Part shown: positions 1 to 4,929 of the stretch, piece after piece
How positions within the stretch are numbered: the stretch's first letter is position 1
Layout of the letters: each line of letters opens with the position of its first letter
Assembly: GCA_031274075.1 (NCBI GenBank)
Contig: JAISQQ010000301.1
Span: 1-6,339 of the forward strand
Source of the DNA: Accumulibacter sp.
Lineage (GTDB): Bacteria > Pseudomonadota > Gammaproteobacteria > Burkholderiales > Rhodocyclaceae
Length of the DNA: 6,339 nt
Reading direction: 5' to 3'
The notes under the pieces: generated by a model
Databases searched by the model: none
What the model was told of the DNA's origin: nothing
The model's input: only the letters and a program-made list of their open reading frames with translations
Made by a program: the position numbers and the translations under genes

Positions 1-1
1 C

Positions 2-352
2 TTCACCCTGCTGGAAACCCTGCGCGCGCGCATCGAGACCGCCGAAGATTTCGCCGCCGCCGCCAGCAAACATTCACAATGCCCCACGGCGCTGGAAGGG
101 GGAATCATCGGCACGGTCAAACCCGGCCAACTTTTCCCGGAACTGGACGCGCCCGCCTTCGCTCTCGCCGAAAGCGAACTTTCCCTTCCGCTGGAATCGC
201 CAATCGGCCTGCACCTGCTCTTCTGCGACGCCATCCTGCCCGGAACCACCCTGAGCTTCGCCGACGCCAGAGAACGCATTGTCACCCGACTGACCGAACA
301 ACGCGGCCAGAGCCGCCAGCAAAACTGGATCAAGGCGCTGTTGAGGGCATAG
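2..352 (+). CDS. nifM: NifM-like peptidyl-prolyl cis-trans isomerase, C-terminal part (5' end outside window)
   Basis: The reading frame is open from the window edge and ends at a TAG at 350-352, giving the last 116 residues. They match the C-terminal parvulin (PpiC-type rotamase) domain of NifM. Near residues 25-35 is a Ser-Gln-Cys-Pro-Thr-Ala stretch followed by a double glycine. After that come the KPGQLFPELDAPAF segment and the ESPIGLHLLFCD strand, typical of the parvulin fold. A basic, Gln-rich tail (SRQQNWIKALL) closes the protein, as in NifM. In the known family NifM helps fold the nitrogenase iron protein NifH in the cytoplasm, so this gene probably marks the edge of a nif cluster to the left. 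The missing N-terminus should be about 150-170 residues. A generic PpiC/SurA-type isomerase is the alternative, but the Cys-Pro-Thr-Ala region favours NifM. The next gene to the right is convergent. Confidence 0.8.
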   Translation, partial: FTLLETLRARIETAEDFAAAASKHSQCPTALEGGIIGTVKPGQLFPELDAPAFALAESELSLPLESPIGLHLLFCDAILPGTTLSFADARERIVTRLTEQRGQSRQQNWIKALLRA

Positions 353-363
353 TTGCAAAGATT

Positions 364-447
364 CCTGGGAGCGCGGGGCTTCCGCCCCGCAACGGCGGGA
401 ATGACGCGACCGCCGCCGTTGCGGGGCAGAAGCCCCGCGCTCCCAGG
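364..447. repeat. REPIN-like inverted pair of GGAG-headed REP sequences
   Basis: Arms 364-398 and 413-447 are reverse complements over 35 bases with one mismatch, around a 14-base spacer. Each arm reads CCTGGGAGCGCGGGGC, a four-base loop, then GCCCCGC and AACGGCGG. Each arm is therefore itself a small hairpin (stem GCGGGGC/GCCCCGC) preceded by GGAG. A GTAG or GGAG head before an imperfect palindrome, in head-to-head pairs, is the layout of REP/REPIN sequences mobilised by RAYT (TnpA-REP) transposases. A related pair lies at 5401-5490. It begins 12 bases after the nifM stop and could also act as a bidirectional hairpin protecting or ending transcripts. Assignment to REPIN is by architecture only. 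Confidence 0.75.
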
Positions 448-467
448 GGAGACCCGACGATGGGGTT

Positions 468-491
468 CATTTCTTCATGCGCGATGAAATG
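468..491. repeat. Short imperfect hairpin
   Basis: Bases 468-476 and 483-491 pair at 8 of 9 positions (CATTTCTTC against GATGAAATG) around a six-base loop. No T-run follows on either strand, so it is not a typical intrinsic terminator. It lies between the REPIN-like repeat and the promoter-like island and may be incidental. Confidence 0.35.
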
Positions 492-510
492 CCCGCGGTG
501 AAAGACCTTT

Positions 511-539
511 TTGACGCCATATAAGGACTTGAATATAAA
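511..539 (+). promoter_or_regulatory. Sigma70-type promoter candidate pointing into the 3' end of the NamZ-like gene
   Basis: TTGACG at 511-516 and TATAAA at 534-539 are separated by exactly 17 bases. That is five of six matches to the -35 consensus and five of six to the -10 consensus, at ideal spacing, within an AT-rich island unlike the GC-rich surroundings. Initiation would fall near 546, directly before the palindrome at 549-569. No convincing + strand gene lies downstream: transcription would run antisense into the NamZ-like gene, whose stop is at 613. It is either an antisense or small-RNA promoter, a relic of a lost gene, or chance. Confidence 0.5.
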
Positions 540-548
540 GGATTTTTG

Positions 549-569
549 GCAAATGTTTACAACATTTGC
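549..569. promoter_or_regulatory. Perfect 9-bp palindrome with 3-base centre, operator-like
   Basis: The arms GCAAATGTT (549-557) and AACATTTGC (561-569) are perfect reverse complements around TAC. Neither side carries a T-run after the stem, so it does not look like an intrinsic terminator for either convergent gene. Placed at about +4 to +24 of the promoter candidate at 511-539, it has the geometry of a repressor operator. The outer GCAAA/TTTGC half-sites recall those of PurR-type sites, but the spacing differs and the central CG usual in LacI-family operators is absent. No regulator can be assigned. Confidence 0.5.
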
Positions 570-612
570 GTAGGCGGTGGCCCGGATCCTTCCCAAGCCT
601 GGATTTCCGCGG

Positions 613-1818
613 TCAATACAAGAGATGCGCCTGGCGCGCCTCGGACCAGGCGGCTTCGTCGCGCGCGGCCAGACATTCGAGGTCGGCGGGCGTCGCGGCC
701 GGATCGTCGACCCAGGCGCGCAGCGTCTCGCCGCCGTTGATGAGATCGATGGCCAGCCGGCCGGTCTCGTATTCGTAGGCGAAATCGCGCCACAGCGGGT
801 AATCGGGATAGAGCCGGCGGATCGCCTTGAAGGCCAGCGCCTGCAAGCGCCAGGGGCGAAATTCGTGATGCCGGTAGCCGCCGTCCTCGACGTGGATTTG
901 CACGCCGCCGCACAGCGCGCCGGCGTGTTTGTGAAACGTCGGCTCGAACCAGCATTCGCGCAGCCGGCAGCCGGCGAGCCAGTCCGGGGCCAGCGCCCGC
1001 ATCGCGGCGATCACGGCGGATGCGGCGATGTCCGGGGCGCCGAAGCATTCGAGCGGGCGCGTCGTGCCGCGCCCTTCCGAGAGCGTCGTGCCTTCGAGCA
1101 TCACCGTGCCGGCGTAGCAGCGTGCCATGAACGGATTCGGCGCGTTCGGGCTGGGATTGACCCAGGCGCGCTCGCCGAGCGGCCAGCCGAAGCCGGGGGC
1201 GGCGTCGGGTCGCCAGCCTCGCATCGGGATCACCTGGCAGTCGACGTCCAGGCGGAACTCGGCGACGAACCAGCGCGCCAGTTCGCCCAGCGTCATCCCG
1301 TGGCGCATCGGCAACGGCCCCGCGCCGACGAAACTCTCCCATCCGGGCCGCGGCGTCAAGCCTTCGACCGGCCGGCCCGCCGGGTTGGGGCGGTCGAGCA
1401 CCCACACCGTCTTGCCATGCCGCGCGGCGGCTTCGAGCAGGTAGCGCAGCGTGGTGATGAAGGTGTAGACGCGGCAGCCGAGATCCTGCAGGTCGACCAG
1501 CAGCACGTCGAAAGTGTCGAGCATCGCCGCCGTCGGCCGGCGCGTCTCGCCGTACAGGCTGAAGACCGGGATGCCGTGCCGGGGATCGAGGAAATCCGGC
1601 GATTCGACCATGTTGTCCTGCTTGTCGCCGCGCAGGCCGTGCTGGGGGCCGAAGACCGCCGTCAGCTTCAGGCCGCGCCGCGCCGCGAGCGCGTCGATGG
1701 CGTGCGTGAGATCGGCGGTGACCGACGCCGGATGCGCGAGCAAGGCAAGGCGCTTGCCCACGAGCGGACGGCGCAGCGCGGGATCGGCGAGAAGGCGGTC
1801 GAGTCCGAAGAGCGTCAT
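613..1818 (-). CDS. DUF1343 protein, NamZ-like exo-beta-N-acetylmuramidase (GH171 family)
   Basis: The product has 401 residues, ATG at 1818-1816 and TGA at 615-613. The characteristic DUF1343 motifs appear in order: FGPQHGLRG with the following DKQDN (56-69), GIPVFSLYG (82-90), VDLQDLGCRVYTF (108-120), LDRPNPAGRPVEG (141-153), HGMTLGEL (173-180), NPSPNAPN (221-228) and LEGTTLSEGRGT (241-252). Characterised members (NamZ, GH171) release N-acetylmuramic acid from the non-reducing end of peptidoglycan fragments. The usual Glu of FGPEHG is Gln here, a variant I believe is common in proteobacterial members. The N-terminus has no hydrophobic signal segment, so this copy looks cytoplasmic and would act on imported muropeptides if the function holds. 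The ribosome binding site is weak and the GTGACAG repeat begins about ten bases upstream. It follows a LacI-type gene on the same strand and may be its target. Family assignment is firm; the substrate is inferred. Confidence 0.88.
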   Translation of the reverse strand: MTLFGLDRLLADPALRRPLVGKRLALLAHPASVTADLTHAIDALAARRGLKLTAVFGPQHGLRGDKQDNMVESPDFLDPRHGIPVFSLYGETRRPTAAMLDTFDVLLVDLQDLGCRVYTFITTLRYLLEAAARHGKTVWVLDRPNPAGRPVEGLTPRPGWESFVGAGPLPMRHGMTLGELARWFVAEFRLDVDCQVIPMRGWRPDAAPGFGWPLGERAWVNPSPNAPNPFMARCYAGTVMLEGTTLSEGRGTTRPLECFGAPDIAASAVIAAMRALAPDWLAGCRLRECWFEPTFHKHAGALCGGVQIHVEDGGYRHHEFRPWRLQALAFKAIRRLYPDYPLWRDFAYEYETGRLAIDLINGGETLRAWVDDPAATPADLECLAARDEAAWSEARQAHLLY

Positions 1819-1826
1819 TCTGAATT

Positions 1827-1940
1827 CAGGTGACAGATGTCAGGTGTTCAGGGATCAGGTGACAGGTGACAGGTGACAGTAATTTGCGGCGCGAAGCGCC
1901 GGTAAACCCTGTTCCCTGACACCTGACACCTGTCACCTGT
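1827..1940. repeat. GTGACAG-type inverted and tandem repeat between lacI-type gene and namZ-like gene
   Basis: The left arm (about 1827-1860) and right arm (about 1907-1940) are imperfect reverse complements made of variants of CAGGTGACAGGTGTCAGG. The left side adds a tandem run of the 7-base unit AGGTGAC at about 1856-1878. Between them sits a small GC hairpin, GGCGC-GAA-GCGCC. On the minus strand this would form a long stem in the transcript between the regulator and the hydrolase. The regulator's TGA stop (1935-1933) lies inside the right arm. Similar CAGGTGACAGG arrays are scattered in betaproteobacterial genomes (recollection, not checked). It could act as a transcript attenuator or as a mobile repeat. 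Confidence 0.7.
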
Positions 1941-3015
1941 TAAGCCGCCAACTGGAATCGCGAACGACGAGTTCCGGTTCCAGGAGCACTTTTTCCGGTC
2001 GCTGGTCGGGCGATTCCAGGCGTTTGTGAAACAGCTTGCCGGCATTTTGGCCGATGAGGCGCGGGCGTATGGCCATGGTCGTCAAGCCGGGTTGCCATAG
2101 CGCCGCCTCGATGACGTCGTCGGTGCCGACGACGGAACAATCCCTTCCCGGCTCCATGCCCATGTTTCTCAGGCCCAGCATGACGCCGAACGCCAGGAGA
2201 TCGTTGAAACAGACGATCGCCGTCGGCGCTTCGCCCGGTCCGCCGAAGAGCTTTTGCGCGGCGAGAAAGCCGTGCTTCCTGGTGGCCTCGCATTCGACGA
2301 TGAAACCCGGCGGGATGGCGAGGCCCGCCGATTTCATGGCCGCCTTGTAGCCCCGGACGCGGTCTCTGCCGGTCGTGGTGTGCGCGTTGGCGCCGACAAA
2401 GGCGATTTTTTTATGCCCGAGAGCCAGCAGGTGTCCGGTCGCGGTCGCCAGTCCGGCGCGGTTGTCCGCCCCGGAATAGTCCGTGGATATTCCAGCGACG
2501 TATCTGGAAACCAGGACCAGCGGAATGTGCCAGTCGGCGATGGTTTCGATTATTTTCCGGGGGGTTCCGACCGCGGGCATCAGGATCAGGCCGTCCACAT
2601 TGTGCTCGCGGGCGAGGTTCAGGAATTTGCCCTGTTGTTCGACCGATTCCCCCGCATGGCCCAGGAAGAGCGCGAAGCCCAGTTCACCAAGCGCTTCTTC
2701 GATGCCCACCGTGATTTCGGAAAAATAGGGATTGGCGAGATCGCAGATGGATACCCCGACGACGCCTTTTCGCTTCTTTCGCAACTGCGCGCCGCTGCGA
2801 TTGTAGATGTACCTCAATTCCTGTATCGCCTGCTTGACCCGCGCGCGCGTCTTGGGCGATACCGACGGGTTGTCGTTCAATACCATCGACACGGTGCCCG
2901 TCGACACTCTGGCAAGCTGGGCGACATCCTTGATGGAAGGGCGTTTGGGGGTAATGATGGATTCTCCTGGAGCGCGAGAAAGGTGAAAGGCGAAAGCCGG
3001 AAAACCGCCTTTCAC
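1933..3015 (-). CDS. LacI-family transcriptional regulator
   Basis: This is a LacI/GalR-type repressor. The helix-turn-helix is PSIKDVAQLARVSTGTVSMVLN (split here as PSIKDVAQLA and RVSTGTVSMVLN), followed by the linker and hinge region (SGAQLRKKRKG). The periplasmic-binding-protein-like effector domain starts at VVGVSICDLANPYFSEI and runs to the end (FNDLLAFGVMLGL, SVVGTDDV, ELVVRDSS). The effector, probably a sugar or nucleoside, cannot be read from sequence. The longest frame begins at GTG 3015 and gives 360 residues, but this start has no clear ribosome site and adds about 20 untypical residues. A strong AGGAG at 2968-2964 lies eight bases before an in-frame ATT at 2955-2953, giving a 340-residue protein that starts MTPKRPSIKDVA, the usual LacI length. 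I think ATT is the likelier real start; the GTG is kept as the coordinate because it is the only conventional codon. The stop codon lies in the GTGACAG repeat. The NamZ-like gene follows 114 bases downstream and is the obvious candidate target. Confidence 0.88.
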   Translation of the reverse strand: MKGGFPAFAFHLSRAPGESIITPKRPSIKDVAQLARVSTGTVSMVLNDNPSVSPKTRARVKQAIQELRYIYNRSGAQLRKKRKGVVGVSICDLANPYFSEITVGIEEALGELGFALFLGHAGESVEQQGKFLNLAREHNVDGLILMPAVGTPRKIIETIADWHIPLVLVSRYVAGISTDYSGADNRAGLATATGHLLALGHKKIAFVGANAHTTTGRDRVRGYKAAMKSAGLAIPPGFIVECEATRKHGFLAAQKLFGGPGEAPTAIVCFNDLLAFGVMLGLRNMGMEPGRDCSVVGTDDVIEAALWQPGLTTMAIRPRLIGQNAGKLFHKRLESPDQRPEKVLLEPELVVRDSSWRLNR

Positions 3016-3016
3016 C
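2982..3016. promoter_or_regulatory. Perfect 11-bp inverted repeat in lacI-type gene leader, candidate operator
   Basis: GGTGAAAGGCG at 2982-2992 and CGCCTTTCACC at 3006-3016 are exact reverse complements with a 13-base spacer. The pair lies just upstream of the AGGAG (2968-2964), where an autoregulatory operator or a 5' UTR hairpin would be expected. If the GTG at 3015 were the start, the repeat would be coding, which is a further argument for the downstream start. Which protein binds it, if any, is unknown. Confidence 0.5.
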
Positions 3017-3024
3017 CGCTCGGC

Positions 3025-3052
3025 AAAAAGCCGCGGACGCGCCGCGGCTTTT
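3025..3052 (-). terminator. Terminator-like hairpin between mdh and lacI-type gene
   Basis: Bases 3026-3036 (AAAAGCCGCGG) pair perfectly with 3042-3052 around a five-base loop. Read on the minus strand, the GC-rich stem ends in five T residues (3029-3025), the form of an intrinsic terminator. It would separate mdh transcription from the regulator gene. It has four T residues on the plus side too, so it may work in both directions. If it ends mdh transcripts, the regulator needs its own promoter in the short stretch 2970-3024. Confidence 0.6.
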
Positions 3053-3093
3053 CCGGAACCGGCCGGGCCGAGTGATCCGTGCCGACGGAATCA

Positions 3094-3290
3094 GGGTATT
3101 TTCGGGTCACGTATCGACACATGAACGTTTGCTACAGGCATGAGCGAGGCATGAGCAAGGCATAAGCGCGTCGTCCCGGCGTCAGCCGGAACCCAGTGCG
3201 TTCCTCGATATTCCTGGATTCCGGCTGGCGGCGGAACGACGGGATGAAAACAGCGGCGGTCCGCGCCAAAAACGTAAAACGCGCTAAAGC
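3094..3290 (-). repeat. MITE-like repeat element, copy 1 (inverted relative to copy 2 at 5209-5383)
   Basis: Read on the minus strand, this stretch matches 5209-5383 from end to end. Shared blocks in order are GTTTTACGTTT, GCGGAC, CGTC-TTCC, AGCCGGAATCCAGGAAT, TCGAG-AACG, GGGT-CCGGCT, GCCGGGACGACGCGCT, TTCATGTGTC and TGACCCGAAAAT. The core is a pair of small hairpins (TTCC...GGAATCC and CCGGCT...CCGGGACGACG), similar to the CGTCATTCC repeats scattered in many proteobacteria. The two ends look like poor terminal inverted repeats. The element abuts the mdh stop codon (3286-3284), which falls inside its left end. No coding capacity is visible. Confidence 0.7.
3137..3169 (+). repeat. Three tandem copies of an 11-bp unit inside repeat copy 1
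   Basis: GGCATGAGCGA (3137-3147), GGCATGAGCAA (3148-3158) and GGCATAAGCGC (3159-3169) follow one another directly. The corresponding place in copy 2 (about 5327-5342) has only one to two degenerate units, so this is a local expansion in copy 1, probably from slippage. Confidence 0.65.
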
Positions 3291-4270
3291 ATGCTCTTGA
3301 CGGCCTCGGCCTCGTCGGTCAGTTCCTTGAGCGTCTTGTCGAGTTTTTCGCGGGCGAAGGCGTCGATGGCGATGCCCTGGACGATCTTGTACGAACCGTT
3401 CTTGCACTCGCACGGAAAGCCGAAGACGATGCCCTCCGGAATCCCGTAGGAACCGTCGCTGGCGACGCCCAGGGTCACCCAGTCGTCGGACCCGGAAACC
3501 CAGTCGCGCACGTGATCGATCGCCGCGTTGGCGGCCGACGCCGCCGAAGAGGAACCGCGCGCCTCGATGATCGCCGCGCCGCGCTTGCCGACGGTGGGCA
3601 GGAAGACGTCGTTGTTCCACGCCTCGTCGTCGATCAACTGCTGGACGCTGTCGCCGTTCGACGTGCAATGGCGGTAATCGGCGTACATCGTCGGCGAATG
3701 GTTGCCCCAGACGACCAGTTTCTCCAGGCTGCCGACCGGGCGGCCGATCTTGGCGGCGAGTTGCGACTTGGCGCGGTTGTAGTCGAGGCGCAGCATGGCG
3801 TGGTAGTTGGCCGGATTGGTGCGTCCGACCTTCACGGCCGCCGAGCGGGCGATGTAGGCGTTGGTGTTGGCCGGGTTGCCGACCACCAGCACCTTGACGT
3901 CCTCCTTGGCGTTTTCGGCGATCGACTTGCCCTGGACGGTGAAAATGGCGCCGTTGGCCGAGAGCAGATCGGCGCGCTCCATGCCCTTGGTGCGTGGACG
4001 GGCGCCGACCAGCAGGCAGATGTCGGCGTCCTTGAAGGCGACATCGGGCTGATCGGTGGCGAAAACGCCGGCCAGCAGCGGGAAGGCGCAATCGTAGAGT
4101 TCCATGATCACGCCCTCGCAGGCCTTTTGGACCTGCGGCAAGTCGAGCAGTTGCAGGATGACCGGCTGGTCCTTGCCCAGCATTTCGCCGGAGGCGATGC
4201 GGAAAAGCAGGCTGTAGCCGATCTGGCCGGCGGCGCCGGTAACGGCGACGCGAAGGGGAGCTTTCGACAT
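3284..4270 (-). CDS. mdh: Malate dehydrogenase (NAD-dependent)
   Basis: The product has 328 residues, the standard length of the betaproteobacterial type. It interconverts malate and oxaloacetate with NAD in the cytoplasmic TCA cycle. The Rossmann glycine motif GAAGQIG is at 12-18, with the NAD-ribose-binding Asp43 in LLDLPQ. The mobile substrate loop [11 protein letters not shown] (89-99) carries Arg93 and Arg99. Asn132 lies in VGNPANTN, Asp163 and Arg166 in LRLDYNRAK, and catalytic His191 in [11 protein letters not shown]. The ATG at 4270-4268 has AGGAG seven bases upstream (4282-4278). A near-consensus promoter lies at 4315-4344, giving a leader of about 38 bases and apparently a single-gene transcript. 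Residue 59 is Tyr in MELYDCAFP, where I would expect Glu or Asp; otherwise nothing is abnormal. The divergent neighbour is the SdhE-like gene. Repeat copy 1 begins at its stop codon. Confidence 0.97.
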   Translation of the reverse strand: MSKAPLRVAVTGAAGQIGYSLLFRIASGEMLGKDQPVILQLLDLPQVQKACEGVIMELYDCAFPLLAGVFATDQPDVAFKDADICLLVGARPRTKGMERADLLSANGAIFTVQGKSIAENAKEDVKVLVVGNPANTNAYIARSAAVKVGRTNPANYHAMLRLDYNRAKSQLAAKIGRPVGSLEKLVVWGNHSPTMYADYRHCTSNGDSVQQLIDDEAWNNDVFLPTVGKRGAAIIEARGSSSAASAANAAIDHVRDWVSGSDDWVTLGVASDGSYGIPEGIVFGFPCECKNGSYKIVQGIAIDAFAREKLDKTLKELTDEAEAVKSML

Positions 4271-4277
4271 TTTGGGA

Positions 4278-4282
4278 CTCCT
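4278..4282 (-). promoter_or_regulatory. Ribosome binding site of mdh
   Basis: AGGAG on the minus strand lies seven bases before the ATG at 4270, which fixes the start of mdh. Confidence 0.85.
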
Positions 4283-4314
4283 ATGGGTGGAAAAATATGA
4301 AAAGATAGTCGTCG

Positions 4315-4344
4315 ATCATAAGTGCGAAACTCCGGCGGTGTCAA
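4315..4344 (-). promoter_or_regulatory. Sigma70-type promoter of mdh
   Basis: On the minus strand a perfect TTGACA (4344-4339) is followed by 18 bases and then TATGAT (4320-4315), five of six matches to the -10 consensus. Predicted initiation is near 4308, about 38 bases before the mdh ATG. It is the best promoter match in the window and fits a strongly expressed TCA-cycle gene. Confidence 0.75.
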
Positions 4345-4441
4345 TGAATCGGCGCTTGTTTTATCCTGGAAGCCGCCCTTGGACGCGCTGGCGCGGACCG
4401 GGGCGGACACATTTCGCCGCTGTGAACGAAAGGACGATCCG

Positions 4442-4696
4442 ATGTTGAGCGAAACCGAAATGAAACGCCTGCGCTGGCGATGCACGCATCGCGCGCAGCT
4501 CGAAATGGATTTGCTGCTGGGGGATTTTCTCGACCGGCGCTTCTCGAAACTGAGTCCCGAGCAGGAAGCGGCGTTCGTGATCCTCGCCGAGATGGAGGAT
4601 ATCGAGCTCTGGCCGCTGGTGATGGGCAAGCGCGAATGCCACGATCCCGTCCAGAGGCAAATCCTGGCCATGTTGCGCAAGCCTGGGGCCGATTGA
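4442..4696 (+). CDS. sdhE: SdhE/YgfY-like FAD assembly factor (succinate dehydrogenase assembly factor 2 family)
   Basis: The product has 84 residues, the size of the SdhE/DUF339 family. Members help attach FAD covalently to SdhA. The family pattern is recognisable: RLRWRC near 9-14, an acidic Glu-Met-Asp followed by LLLGDFL, FVILAEMEDIELWPLVMG in the second half (compare the usual DxxLWxWLxG), and a C-terminal ILAMLR helix. The signature RGxxE is altered: the sequence reads Arg-Ala-Gln-Leu-Glu, one residue later than usual after the Trp-x-Cys. The conserved Gly is functionally important in characterised members. The usual Trp after LW is Pro-Leu. ATG 4442 is preceded by AAGGA (4430-4434) at a seven-base spacing. 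It diverges from mdh, and no sdh subunit genes adjoin it. It is either a divergent functional SdhE or a paralogue with another flavoprotein client. Confidence 0.8.
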   Translation: MLSETEMKRLRWRCTHRAQLEMDLLLGDFLDRRFSKLSPEQEAAFVILAEMEDIELWPLVMGKRECHDPVQRQILAMLRKPGAD

Positions 4697-4929
4697 TTCG
4701 GGCCGTCCCTGCCCAGGCGTCGATCGAGGCGGTTTTCGCGCCGTGCCTGGAATTGTCGTCCTGCGCTATCATCAGTCCTCTTTTTTACACTGGCGATGAA
4801 GCAGGCCGTGGGAATTACAGCAAGGGACAGTAAGGCATGAAAGCCCGATCCGCGCGGGCGCGTGGCGTTTCGCGGCGGCGAATGGCCCGCCGCGCTTCAA
4901 ACCGGCTGGCCATCTGGACAGGAAACGAC
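4697..4929 (+). other. Gap between sdhE-like and acetyltransferase genes
   Basis: This 233-base stretch holds no gene I can support. An AT-rich patch around 4766-4796 contains TATCAT and a six-T run but no convincing -35/-10 pair. An ATG at 4837 with AAGGGA upstream is in frame with the acetyltransferase and would add 31 residues rich in Arg. Such a tail is untypical for the family, so I treat it as a leader rather than coding. Confidence 0.4.

Noticed and set aside
549..569. Intrinsic terminator, NifA upstream site or sigma54 promoter
   Set aside because: There is no T-run after the stem on either strand, no TGT-N10-ACA pattern, and no GG-N10-GC spacing, so none of these fits although nifM is near.
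330..596. Minus-strand open frame of 88 codons between nifM and namZ-like gene
   Set aside because: Nearly half of it translates the REPIN-like inverted repeat and it overlaps the end of nifM. No ribosome site was seen and no family was recognised.
577..1833. Long plus-strand open frame of about 418 codons
   Set aside because: It is antisense to the NamZ-like gene, which has unmistakable family motifs. The frame is open because of GC-rich codon bias; its product is low-complexity, rich in Arg, Ala and Gly, with no recognisable domain.
1827..1940. CRISPR-like array
   Set aside because: The repeats are short, imperfect, partly inverted and have no regular spacers; no cas gene is nearby.
2254..3075. 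Plus-strand open frame of 273 codons opposite the LacI-type gene
   Set aside because: It is antisense to a gene with a clear helix-turn-helix and effector domain; no ribosome site or family resemblance.
3132..4300. Long alternative open frames over mdh on both strands (3132-4091 minus, 3512-4300 plus)
   Set aside because: They overlap a clear malate dehydrogenase gene and encode Arg- or Gly-rich products with no domain signature.
4837..4929. N-terminal extension of the acetyltransferase from ATG 4837
   Set aside because: It would add 31 mostly Arg and Ala residues not seen in this compact family, while ATG 4930 has its own ribosome site and gives the normal length. It cannot be fully excluded.
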